Shown here: piece after piece, positions 1 to 7,055 of the stretch
Numbering within the stretch: position 1 is the stretch's first letter
How the letters are laid out: each line of letters opens with the position of its first letter
Source: Wenjunlia tyrosinilytica
GTDB lineage: Bacteria > Actinomycetota > Actinomycetes > Streptomycetales > Streptomycetaceae
NCBI RefSeq assembly: GCF_014646055.1
Contig: NZ_BMMS01000002.1
Coordinates: forward strand, 79,729-143,728
DNA: 64,000 nt
Direction: 5' to 3'
The notes under the pieces: model-generated
What the model was told of the DNA's origin: nothing
The model's database searches: none
What the model saw: the letters and a program-made list of their open reading frames with translations, nothing else
Program-made: the position numbers and the translations under genes

Positions 1-288
1 TACCGGCAGTCCCTCAAGCGCCAGGAGCTCGGCACTCCCTCCCCTCGGGCGCTGAGGTCCCTCGCGGACGAGCACGGCATCAAGCTGTTCACCGGCAAGG
101 CCGGTTCGGCGACGATGTTCGACTGCAACTGCATGCACGGGTCCGGCGACAACATCACGCCCTACCCGCGCAGCAATGTCTTCATCGTCTTCAACAGCGT
201 GGAGAACGCCGCCGAGGAGCCCTTCGCCGCGCCGGGACGCCGACCGGAGTTCATCGGGGCACGGGACTTCACCCCCGTGGGGGCGTAG
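1..288 (+). CDS. ectD: Ectoine hydroxylase, C-terminal part (5' end outside window)
   Basis: Ectoine hydroxylase (also called ThpD) is a non-heme Fe(II)/2-oxoglutarate dioxygenase that converts the compatible solute ectoine to 5-hydroxyectoine in the cytoplasm. Only the last 95 codons are here. They contain HGSGDNITPYPR, in which the His (iron ligand) and the Arg eleven residues later (2-oxoglutarate carboxylate binding) have the spacing of His248 and Arg259 in characterised EctD. The following VFIVFNSVENA is also typical. In other Streptomyces it ends an ectABCD operon, so ectA, ectB and ectC are expected just to the left. The gene ends at a TAG and is followed by a strong hairpin. Confidence 0.93.
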   Translation, partial: YRQSLKRQELGTPSPRALRSLADEHGIKLFTGKAGSATMFDCNCMHGSGDNITPYPRSNVFIVFNSVENAAEEPFAAPGRRPEFIGARDFTPVGA

Positions 289-326
289 GCACGGCAACCG
301 CGGGGTGAATCCCGCGGCAGCGCGCG

Positions 327-359
327 CAGGGGCGGGACCGTTCGTAGGCCCCGCCCCTG
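327..359. terminator. Bidirectional hairpin terminator between ectD and the ABC operon
   Basis: Perfect 10-bp arms CAGGGGCGGG (327-336) and CCCGCCCCTG (350-359) enclose a 13-nt loop. It lies between the convergent ends of ectD (288) and the ABC ATPase gene (373). There is no clear T tract, as is usual in Streptomyces. Confidence 0.75.
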
Positions 360-372
360 TCCGTGGTGCCTC

Positions 373-1245
373 CTAGGCCGCCCGGTCGATGGAGGTCATC
401 CTCTCCTCCAGGGTCGCGGGCACCTGCCGGACCTCCGCCCTGAGCCCCGCCCGCTCCAGCGCCTCGCCGACGCGCGGGAGCGCGGTGTCGGCCACCCGGA
501 CATGGCGCCCGGCCAGCGTCGCGGGCAGGCCCGCGTCGATCAGGGCGTCGAACGCGCGGGCCCACGCGTCGGTGCGCACCTCGACCGCCGTGGTCGGGCC
601 GATGATGTCCTTCTCGGTGCCCGCCGCCACCTGCCTGCCCCGGGACATGAGCACCAGGCGGTCGCACTGCTGGGCTTCCTGCATGTAGTGGGTGGTGACC
701 AGGACGCCGGTGCCCGAGTCCGCCTGCTCGTGGACGGTGTCCCACAGCCGGGCCCTGGCGAGCGGGTCGACCCCGGAGGTCGGCTCGTCCAGCACCAGCA
801 GCTTGGGACCGTGGCCGAGGGCGGCGACGAACGCGAGCTGCCGCTGGAGCCCCCAGCCGATCTCACCGACGAGCCGGTCCTCGGTGCCGCGCAGCGGACC
901 GGGCAGCTCGGACGGCCGTGGCCTGCCGAACGCCTCGGCGACGAACGCGAGGTTCTCCCTCACCGTCAGATCCGCGTACAGCCCCAGTCCCTGGGCCACG
1001 TATCCCAGTTGCCGCCGGGTCTGGCGCGAGGGCTCCCGGCCGAAGAGGCGCAGCGTGCCGCCGGTGGGGGCGATCAGGCCGAGGACCATCTTGATCAGCG
1101 TGGTCTTCCCGGCGCCGTTGGCGCCGAGCAGGCCGACGATCTCACCGCGTTCCACCCGCATGGAGACGTTGTCCACGGCGGTGAACGAGCCGAAGCGGCG
1201 CGTGGCGCCCTCGACCTCCACCAGCGGGGCATCGGGTGTGCTCAT
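373..1245 (-). CDS. ABC transporter ATP-binding protein (consensus nucleotide motifs, degenerate signature)
   Basis: ATPase subunit of an ABC-2-type exporter, 290 aa. Walker A is GANGAGKT, the Q-loop glutamine is present (GYVAQ), Walker B is LLVLDEPTSG and the H-loop histidine is present (VTTHYMQEA). The ABC signature that should read LSGGQ is instead IGWGLQRQ, so this subunit cannot offer a normal signature to its partner. The start ATG at 1245 overlaps the stop of the preceding gene as ATGA, which implies coupled translation. It is the last gene of a permease-ATPase-ATPase operon controlled, by position, by the divergent TetR gene. The substrate is unknown; drug or lipid export is the usual role of TetR-linked members. 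Confidence 0.88.
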   Translation of the reverse strand: MSTPDAPLVEVEGATRRFGSFTAVDNVSMRVERGEIVGLLGANGAGKTTLIKMVLGLIAPTGGTLRLFGREPSRQTRRQLGYVAQGLGLYADLTVRENLAFVAEAFGRPRPSELPGPLRGTEDRLVGEIGWGLQRQLAFVAALGHGPKLLVLDEPTSGVDPLARARLWDTVHEQADSGTGVLVTTHYMQEAQQCDRLVLMSRGRQVAAGTEKDIIGPTTAVEVRTDAWARAFDALIDAGLPATLAGRHVRVADTALPRVGEALERAGLRAEVRQVPATLEERMTSIDRAA

Positions 1246-2366
1246 GCGTTCCTCCCCTCGGAGCCGGCGGCCTCGGCGCGGACGGCGCCGTTGTCGCTGT
1301 TCGGATCGCGGCCGGTCGGGCCGGCGTCGGCGATGTCCTCCCGGTCCTCGCCGGTCCGGGCGCCACCGCCTGCTCGGGCCGCCCGGTCGGCGAGGGCGGC
1401 GGCGATCACCGCGTCCTCCATGTCCGGCTCCAGTGGCCGCTCCCCCGGCCCGGGCGGACCCGGATGCCAGGTGTGGAACTCGTGCCCGCGCCGCCACGAG
1501 TACCCGCGATCGACCGGGGCGGCAGTGGTGGGGCTTCCATGGTTCGCTTCTCCGCCCGCGAGGCGAGAGTCCCGATCCGCCGCCCCCTGCAGACGGGCAG
1601 CCTCGCGTGCGACGCTCACACCTCCATGGTTCGCTTCTCCGCCCGCGAGGCGAGAGTCCCGATCCGCCGCCCCCTGCAGACGGGCAGCCTCGCGTGCGAC
1701 GCTCACGGTCACGGTGCCGGGCGCCTGCGCCGTTACCTTCTCGGGCGGCCCGTACGCCAGGGTGCGGCCCTCGTCCAGGACGAGGACGGCCGCCGCCCGC
1801 TCCGCCTCGTCCAGATAGGTGGTGGCCATGGCCACGGCGGCTCCGTCAGCGGCGGCCCGCGCGATCAGGCGCCACAGGTCGACCCGGCTGACCGGGTCGA
1901 CACCCGTGCTGGGCTCGTCCAGCACCAGCAGCGTCGGCCGGTGGAGCATCGCGAGGGAGAAGGCGAGCTTCTGGCGCATACCGCCGGACAGCTGACCGGC
2001 GAGCCGGTCCCCCACCCCGGCCAGGCCCGCGGCCTCCAGCAACTCGGCGCGGCGGCCGCGCAGTTCCGCTCCCCGAAGGCCGTAGGCGGCGGCCACGAAG
2101 TCGACATTCTCGTCCACCGAGAGGTCCCGCCACACTCCCGACGCGGTGGGCATGAAGCCGATGTCCCGCAGCGCCGGGACGCTGATCGTGCCGGAGTCGG
2201 GCGGCACGACGCCCACCAGCGTCCTGAGCAGGGTGGTCTTGCCCGCGCCGTCGCCGCCGACGAGCGCGGTGACCTGTCCGGCCGGAACCTCCAGGGTCAC
2301 GTCGTCCAGGGCGGTCGTACGGCCGAACCGCACGGTCACGCCGTAGGCGCCCCACTCGCCGCTCAC
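1242..2366 (-). CDS. ABC transporter ATP-binding protein carrying two in-frame 29-residue tandem repeats
   Basis: Second ATPase of the export operon, 374 aa. Walker A is GGDGAGKT, the signature is LSGGM and Walker B is LLVLDEPSTG. The Q-loop glutamine is replaced (FMPTASG) and the H-loop histidine is a tyrosine (ATTYLDEAE). The C-terminal part, after LAYGPPEKV, holds two identical copies of a 29-residue unit beginning VSVAREAARLQGAADRD, encoded by an 87-bp tandem repeat (1533-1706). Without them the protein would be 316 aa, close to the family norm. The start is GTG at 2366, overlapping the permease stop as GTGA. The repeats fall after the ATPase core, so folding of the nucleotide-binding domain is probably not disturbed. 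Confidence 0.87.
   Translation of the reverse strand: MSGEWGAYGVTVRFGRTTALDDVTLEVPAGQVTALVGGDGAGKTTLLRTLVGVVPPDSGTISVPALRDIGFMPTASGVWRDLSVDENVDFVAAAYGLRGAELRGRRAELLEAAGLAGVGDRLAGQLSGGMRQKLAFSLAMLHRPTLLVLDEPSTGVDPVSRVDLWRLIARAAADGAAVAMATTYLDEAERAAAVLVLDEGRTLAYGPPEKVTAQAPGTVTVSVAREAARLQGAADRDSRLAGGEANHGGVSVAREAARLQGAADRDSRLAGGEANHGSPTTAAPVDRGYSWRRGHEFHTWHPGPPGPGERPLEPDMEDAVIAAALADRAARAGGGARTGEDREDIADAGPTGRDPNSDNGAVRAEAAGSEGRNA
1533..1706 (-). repeat. Two tandem copies of an 87-bp GTGAGC-element, inserted in frame
   Basis: Positions 1536-1619 and 1623-1706 are identical over 84 bp with a period of 87 bp. Read on the minus strand each copy starts GTGAGCGTCGCACGCGAGGC and ends GGCGGAGAAGCGAACCATGG. 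The first-transcribed copy is then followed by AGGT and the next GTGAGC, so a Shine-Dalgarno-like GGAGGT precedes a GTG. A related, diverged sequence lies between sufC and sufS (21660-21821), sharing CACGAGGCTGCCC and GGCGGAGAAGCGAAC. The unit length is a multiple of three and keeps the host frame open. Confidence 0.95.
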
Positions 2367-3442
2367 CGGGCACCCGCCTCGGCGGCCTGGGGCGGGGCGG
2401 CGGTGGCACGCCCGGTGGAGGGCCGGCTGGGCGCCAGGTCACGGCGGAAGCGCAGCACGGCGGCGGAGAAGACCACGACCGCCATTGCCGTCAGCAGGAG
2501 CAGCGGCAGCCAGAGCGAGGCGGCGGACGCCCCTCTGAGCATGATCCCCTGGGAGATCATATTGAAGTAGGTCAGCGGCAGCAGATAGCCGATCCAGCGC
2601 ACCCCTGCCGCCATGGAGGCGAGCGGGAAGAACATGCCGGAGAAGATGATCTGCGGCATCACCGTCATCATCGCGAGCTGGATCGCCTGGCCCTGGGTCT
2701 GGGAGACGGTCGAGATGAGCACCCCCACGCCGAGGACGACGAAGAGGAACAGCGCTCCGCCGACCGCGAAGACCCCGGCATTGCCCTGGAACGGCACCCC
2801 GAACAGCAGCGTTCCCAGGACGGTGACGACGATCATGTCGAGGGCGGCCAGCAGGAAGTAGGGCGCGATCTTTCCGATGATCACGTCCGAGGGTTTGAAC
2901 GGCATCACGGCGAGCTGTTCCAGGGTGCCGGACTGCCGCTCCCTGACCATGCCGATGCTGGTGATGATCGTGCCGATGAAGGTCAGGATCAGGCCGATGA
3001 GCGCGGGCACCATGATCCATGACGTCTTCAGGTCCGGGTTGAACAGCACCTTGGCCTCGACCTGCCCGCCGGCTCCGGCGAGCGCGCCGGTGGCCTTCTG
3101 GGCGGCGAACAGGTTCGAGCCGTCGATGTAGGCGACGGTCCCCGCGCCGCCCTTCCCGCTCCCGGTCACCACGACCACGTCCGCCTTGTCGTCGCGCAGC
3201 CGCTCGCGGGCCTGCGGCGCCCCCTGTCCGGGTGCGACCTTCTCGACGTCGAAGGGCTGGTGCAGGGCCGCCGCGACCTTCTGGGCCTGCGGGCCGACGA
3301 CATCGGTCTTGAGGTGGGAGACATTGAAGTTGGCCGCGTAGCCGAAGCCCACCAGCAGGACGAGCGGCAGCACGATCAGCATCGCCACCGTCCGCCTGTC
3401 CCGGCGCAGCTCCCGGAATTCCTTGAAGATCATCGCCCGCAT
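2363..3442 (-). CDS. ABC-2 type transporter permease
   Basis: Membrane subunit of the exporter, 359 aa. It begins MRAMIFKEFRELRRDRRTV, the usual cytoplasmic N-terminus of YhiH/Drr-type permeases. One transmembrane helix follows (about residues 20-38), then a large external domain (to about 170) and about five further helices. The segment MVRERQSGTLEQLAVMPFKP is the conserved cytoplasmic coupling region of the family. The ATG at 3442 is chosen because GGGGAAAGG lies just upstream; the GTG at 3466 would overlap the operator palindrome. It is the first gene of the operon and overlaps the next by GTGA. Confidence 0.87.
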   Translation of the reverse strand: MRAMIFKEFRELRRDRRTVAMLIVLPLVLLVGFGYAANFNVSHLKTDVVGPQAQKVAAALHQPFDVEKVAPGQGAPQARERLRDDKADVVVVTGSGKGGAGTVAYIDGSNLFAAQKATGALAGAGGQVEAKVLFNPDLKTSWIMVPALIGLILTFIGTIITSIGMVRERQSGTLEQLAVMPFKPSDVIIGKIAPYFLLAALDMIVVTVLGTLLFGVPFQGNAGVFAVGGALFLFVVLGVGVLISTVSQTQGQAIQLAMMTVMPQIIFSGMFFPLASMAAGVRWIGYLLPLTYFNMISQGIMLRGASAASLWLPLLLLTAMAVVVFSAAVLRFRRDLAPSRPSTGRATAAPPQAAEAGAR

Positions 3443-3465
3443 GTCGAGCCTTTCCCCTGCGATCA

Positions 3466-3487
3466 CACATCATCATGTGTTGATGTG
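3466..3487. promoter_or_regulatory. 22-bp palindrome, putative operator of the divergent TetR regulator
   Basis: Inverted repeat with 7-bp arms CACATCA (3466-3472) and TGATGTG (3481-3487) around an 8-bp centre. A second, nested palindrome (ACACAT-CATC-ATGTGT) spans 3465-3480. It sits between the divergent permease (start 3442) and tetR (start 3490) genes, as expected for autoregulated TetR/exporter pairs. Confidence 0.7.
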
Positions 3488-3489
3488 GA

Positions 3490-4164
3490 ATGGAGCTTAA
3501 CATTGAGCGGGTGACCGAGACCACCAGTACGGGGCCCGCAAAGGGCGAAGAGGGGCGCGCGCTCCCGCAGCGCGCCCGGCGTTCCCGCGAGGGCGCCTCG
3601 ATGCGCGAGGAGATCCTGAACGCCGCTCGCGAGGAGTTCGCCGGCGGCGGCTACGACCGCACGAGCGTGCGCGCGATCGCCCGGGCGGCGGGAGTGGACC
3701 CGGCGCTGGTGCACCACTACTTCGGCAGCAAGGAGAAGCTGTTCGCCACGGCGGTCGCACTGCCCGCCGTGCCCAGCGAGCTGATCGAAGCCCTGCTGGC
3801 GGGCGACCGGGAGCACATCGCGGAGCGCTGGCTGCGCACGCTGTTCACGATGTGGGAGAACGAGGACGCCAACAACCGGATGGCCGCCCTGGTGCGCTCG
3901 ATGACCAGCGGCGAGCCCCGTTCGGCCATGCTGCGCGACTTCTTGACCAGGCATGTGCTCGCCCGTATCGCCGCCGCCCTCGGCGTGGAGCGGCCGGAAC
4001 TGCGCGCCGCGATGGCGGGCTCCCAGGTCATAGGCCTGTTCATCGCGCGCAGCGTCGTGGGGGTGGAACCCCTGGCGAAGACGGACGCGGAGTATCTGAT
4101 CGCCTGCTACGCGCCCATCGTCCAGCGGTGCCTGACGGGACCGCTCCCGGATCCCGTCGGCTGA
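3490..4164 (+). CDS. TetR-family transcriptional regulator
   Basis: DNA-binding repressor of the TetR family, 224 aa. The N-terminal helix-turn-helix spans roughly residues 38-84: ILNAAREEFAGGGYDRTSVR, then AIARAAGVDPALVHHYFGSK, the classic recognition helix. The ligand-binding C-terminal domain contains RWLRTLFTMWEN and SQVIGLFIARSVVGVEPL, resembling the C-terminal domain common in Streptomyces exporter regulators. It is transcribed away from the ABC operon, so it most likely represses both. The ATG at 3490 almost touches the operator; the in-frame GTG at 3511 is an alternative start. The inducer is not predictable. Confidence 0.9.
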   Translation: MELNIERVTETTSTGPAKGEEGRALPQRARRSREGASMREEILNAAREEFAGGGYDRTSVRAIARAAGVDPALVHHYFGSKEKLFATAVALPAVPSELIEALLAGDREHIAERWLRTLFTMWENEDANNRMAALVRSMTSGEPRSAMLRDFLTRHVLARIAAALGVERPELRAAMAGSQVIGLFIARSVVGVEPLAKTDAEYLIACYAPIVQRCLTGPLPDPVG

Positions 4165-4217
4165 ACGGCCGGGGCTCGGGGCGGCGCACGCGCACGGCAC
4201 CCGGCCGCCGTATACAG

Positions 4218-4571
4218 CTAGGGCTCGAGGCCGCTCGCCCGGGCGATCCGCTCGACCTCATGGCGGTCGTGCTCGGCCACGTCGGCGCAGGGGCCCTCGG
4301 CGCCGTCCATGTCGATGACCACCCGCAGTCCCCCGGGCCCGAGGAACTCCACGAGTCTGGTCAGCTCCTGGGCCAGCTCGGCCGTGAACAGCTCCTTCTC
4401 ACCCGGGGCGAACTCGATCGAGATGCCGCCCGGCTGCCGCGTCAGGGCGTCGTTGATCCCACGCAGGACGCGCAGCAGGAGAGCGTACGACTCGGGGGTC
4501 AGACGCTCCTGTAATTCCGCCAGATGGAACGCGAATCGTTTGGTGCGCTCCAGGAAGTCCGCATCGGTCAT
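4218..4571 (-). CDS. Conserved hypothetical protein, small and acidic
   Basis: 117 aa starting at ATG 4571 (MTDADFLERTKRF). I do not recognise a family with certainty. The sequence is mostly predicted helix, rich in Leu, Arg and Glu (LQERLTPESYALLLRVLRGI), with a short strand-like stretch GLRVVIDMD near the C-terminus and no membrane segment or metal-binding motif. It stands alone between the convergent tetR and the downstream dehydrogenase gene on the same strand. Typical GC-rich third positions support real coding. Confidence 0.65.
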   Translation of the reverse strand: MTDADFLERTKRFAFHLAELQERLTPESYALLLRVLRGINDALTRQPGGISIEFAPGEKELFTAELAQELTRLVEFLGPGGLRVVIDMDGAEGPCADVAEHDRHEVERIARASGLEP

Positions 4572-4611
4572 CGCCCCATGGTGGCGAAGTCCGCTCACCG
4601 CCGCGAGTGTT

Positions 4612-6159
4612 TCACTGTGATCGGTTCATGCCAGGCTCCAGTCGGCCGTCGACCCGCCTCGGCAGTCCGAGGGGGTTGCCGTCGCGCAGTTCCGGCGGGA
4701 GCAGCGCCTCCGGAGCCCCTTGGTAGGCCACAGGCCGCAGCCAGCGTTCGACGGCGGTGGCGCCGACCGAGGTGGAGGTGCTGGTGGTGGCCGGGTAGGG
4801 GCCGCCGTGGTGCTGGGCGGGGGCGACGGCGACGCCGGTCGGCCAGCCGTTGACGAGGATCCGTCCGGCAAGGGGGGTCAGCTCGGCGAGCACGGCCGCG
4901 CCGGGGCCCTCGGCCTCGGCCGATCCGAGGTGGACCGTCGCCGTGAGGTTGCCGGGCAGCAGGGCGAGCAGGGCGCTGACCTCGCCGGTGTCGCGGTAGC
5001 GGGCGATCACGGTCACCGGGCCGAAGCACTCCTCGAGGAGGAGTTCGTGCGAGTCCTCGGTGAGGTGGGCGGCCGGGACCGTGAGGAAGCCGGGGCGCAC
5101 GCGGTGGCCGTCGGCTCCGCCCGGCTCGACGGGTGCCTCGACACCGGGGAGCGCGGCCCGCTGCCGTACTCCGGCGACAAAGGCCTCGCGCATCCGCGAG
5201 TCGAGCATGACACCGCCTCCCGCCTCGGAGGCGGCGCCGGTCAGCGCCTTGAGCAGGCGGTCACCGCAGTCGCCCTCGGGCGCGAGGACCAGGCCGGGCT
5301 TGGTGCAGAACTGGCCGACGCCGAGGGTGAACGAGCCCGCCAGGCCCGTTCCGATCTCCTCGGCGCGCTCGGTGGCGGCGGCCTCGGTGACGATCACGGG
5401 GTTGAGGCTGCCGAGTTCGCCGTGGAACGGGATGGGGCGCGGGCGGGCGGCGGCGGCGTCGAACAGCGCGCGGCCACCGGGGATCGAGCCGGTGAAGCCC
5501 GCCGCCGAGACCAGGGGATGGTCGACCAGGTCGACACCGGCCTGCCGGCCGTGGACCAGGCCGAGCACACCGGCGGGCAGTCCGACGGACTCGGCGGCGC
5601 CACGGAGGGTGGCGGCGACCAGCTCCGAGGTCGCGGGGTGGTCCGGGTGGGCCTTGACCACGACGGGGCAGCCCGCGGCGAGGGCGCTGGCCGTGTCGCC
5701 GCCGGGGACGCTGAAGGCGAGCGGGAAGTTGCTCGCGGCGAAGACGGCCACCACACCGAGCGGCACCTTGTAGCGCCGCAGGTCGGGGCGGGGCACGGGG
5801 CCGGCGTCCGGGTCGGCGTGGTCGATCACCACATCGAGGAAGGCGCCCTCGTCGACCACGTCCGCGAACTCGCGCAGTTGGTAGGTGGTGCGGGACAGTT
5901 CACCGCCGAGCCGCGCGGGCCCCAGCGCGGTCTCCGCGTCGGCCGCCTCGACCAGCTCGTCCCGGGCCGCCTCCAGGGCGTCGGCGCAGGCGCGCAGCAG
6001 ACGGGAGCGGGCATCCCGGTCGGCGAGGGAGGGCGCGGCCTGCGCCGCGGCCCGTACCGCCGCGTCCACATCCGCGGCGGTGGCTTCGACGGCCACCTGT
6101 TCCCGCGGCTTCCCCGTGCGTGGATCGACGCTCCAGACTGGGACTTCGGTGGTGGCCAC
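4612..6159 (-). CDS. NADP-dependent aldehyde dehydrogenase, probable 2,5-dioxovalerate (alpha-ketoglutarate semialdehyde) dehydrogenase
   Basis: Oxidises alpha-ketoglutarate semialdehyde to 2-oxoglutarate, the last step of oxidative uronate/glucarate catabolism. 515 aa of the ALDH superfamily. The catalytic Cys is in GVGQFCTKPG, the general-base Glu in FHGELGSLNP, and the cofactor loop is AAGFTGSIPGGRAL. The absence of the common GQxC context and the AASNFPLAFSVPGGD motif match the KGSADH subgroup. The GTG at 6159 has AGGAGG nine bases upstream; the longer TTG start at 6168 would abut that site and is unlikely. It diverges from iclR over an inverted repeat, and kdgD and udh lie nearby, which is the basis for the substrate assignment. 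Confidence 0.85.
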   Translation of the reverse strand: MATTEVPVWSVDPRTGKPREQVAVEATAADVDAAVRAAAQAAPSLADRDARSRLLRACADALEAARDELVEAADAETALGPARLGGELSRTTYQLREFADVVDEGAFLDVVIDHADPDAGPVPRPDLRRYKVPLGVVAVFAASNFPLAFSVPGGDTASALAAGCPVVVKAHPDHPATSELVAATLRGAAESVGLPAGVLGLVHGRQAGVDLVDHPLVSAAGFTGSIPGGRALFDAAAARPRPIPFHGELGSLNPVIVTEAAATERAEEIGTGLAGSFTLGVGQFCTKPGLVLAPEGDCGDRLLKALTGAASEAGGGVMLDSRMREAFVAGVRQRAALPGVEAPVEPGGADGHRVRPGFLTVPAAHLTEDSHELLLEECFGPVTVIARYRDTGEVSALLALLPGNLTATVHLGSAEAEGPGAAVLAELTPLAGRILVNGWPTGVAVAPAQHHGGPYPATTSTSTSVGATAVERWLRPVAYQGAPEALLPPELRDGNPLGLPRRVDGRLEPGMNRSQ

Positions 6160-6178
6160 GTGCTGCAACCTCCTGGCG

Positions 6179-6208
6179 TGTTCTATATGCTGAACAGCGT
6201 TTAGAACA
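6179..6208. promoter_or_regulatory. Inverted repeat between the dehydrogenase and iclR genes, putative IclR operator
   Basis: Arms TGTTCTA (6179-6185) and TAGAACA (6202-6208) are perfect complements separated by 16 bp, in the 97-bp divergent intergenic region. Related half-sites (GTTTAGA near 9351 and TTGAACA at 9380) occur upstream of kdgD, so the same regulator may control both promoters. The assignment to IclR rests on position only. Confidence 0.55.
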
Positions 6209-6256
6209 ATGAACTTCCCGGGACCTTATGCCGGGCCGAACGAAGGGGTCAAGAGC

Positions 6257-7027
6257 ATGGCCGTTCCCGAGAGCGGGGGCTCCCAGGTCAAGTCCGCGGT
6301 GCGCACCGTGGAGCTCCTTGAGTTCTTCGCCGGCCGTCCCGGCATGCACAGCCTGGCAGAGGTCCAGGAGGCAGTGGGATACCCCAAGAGCAGTCTTTAC
6401 ATGCTTCTGCGCACCCTGGTCGACCTCGGCTGGGTGGAGACCGACGCCACCGGCACCCGTTACGGCATCGGCGTGCGCGCCCTGCTCGTCGGCACTTCAT
6501 ACATCGACGGCGACGAGGTCGTGGCCGTCGCCCGTCCCACACTCGACCGGCTCTCCGACGACACCACGGAGACCATCCACCTCGCCCGCCTGGACGGGAC
6601 CAATGTGGTCTATCTGGCCACCCGCCAGTCCCAGCACTACCTGCGGCCCTTCACCCGGGTCGGCCGCCGCCTGCCGGCCCACTCGACCTCCCTGGGCAAG
6701 GCACTGCTGGCCACATGCACCGACGAGCAGGTGCGCAAGCTGCTGCCGAAGCACCTCGACCCGCTGACCGACAACACGATCACCGACCGGGAGAAGCTCA
6801 TCGAGGAGCTGCACCACATCCGCGAGCAGGGGTACGCCGTGGACCGGGAGGAGAACACGGCGGGGCTGCGCTGCTTCGGCGTCGCCATCCCCTACCGCAC
6901 TCCGGCGCGGGACGCGATCAGCTGCTCGGTGCCCGTCGCCCGGCTCACTCCGGGCCGAGAGCAGATGATCAAGGACGCGCTCTTCGACGCCCGGGACCGT
7001 CTCACTCTGGCCACCCGCAGACTGTAG
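6257..7027 (+). CDS. IclR-family transcriptional regulator
   Basis: 256 aa. The N-terminal winged helix is about residues 10-75: VKSAVRTVELLEFFAGRPGM, then LAEVQEAVGYPKSSLYMLLR as the recognition region. The C-terminal GAF-like effector domain contains VYLATRQSQHYLRPFTRVGR, LPAHSTSLGKALLA and CFGVAIPYR, all typical of IclR. The ATG at 6257 is preferred over the longer ORF because GGGGTCAAGAGC lies at ribosome-binding distance. Divergent to the ketoglutarate semialdehyde dehydrogenase, it is the likely regulator of the uronate/glucarate genes, with a sugar-acid effector by analogy to other IclR members. Confidence 0.9.
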   Translation: MAVPESGGSQVKSAVRTVELLEFFAGRPGMHSLAEVQEAVGYPKSSLYMLLRTLVDLGWVETDATGTRYGIGVRALLVGTSYIDGDEVVAVARPTLDRLSDDTTETIHLARLDGTNVVYLATRQSQHYLRPFTRVGRRLPAHSTSLGKALLATCTDEQVRKLLPKHLDPLTDNTITDREKLIEELHHIREQGYAVDREENTAGLRCFGVAIPYRTPARDAISCSVPVARLTPGREQMIKDALFDARDRLTLATRRL

Positions 7028-7055
7028 TCGGCGGTGGTTCGGCTCCGTTCGGGCT

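Noticed and set aside
6160-6168. TTG at 6168 as start of the aldehyde dehydrogenase
   Set aside because: It abuts AGGAGG with no spacing; GTG at 6159 has correct spacing.
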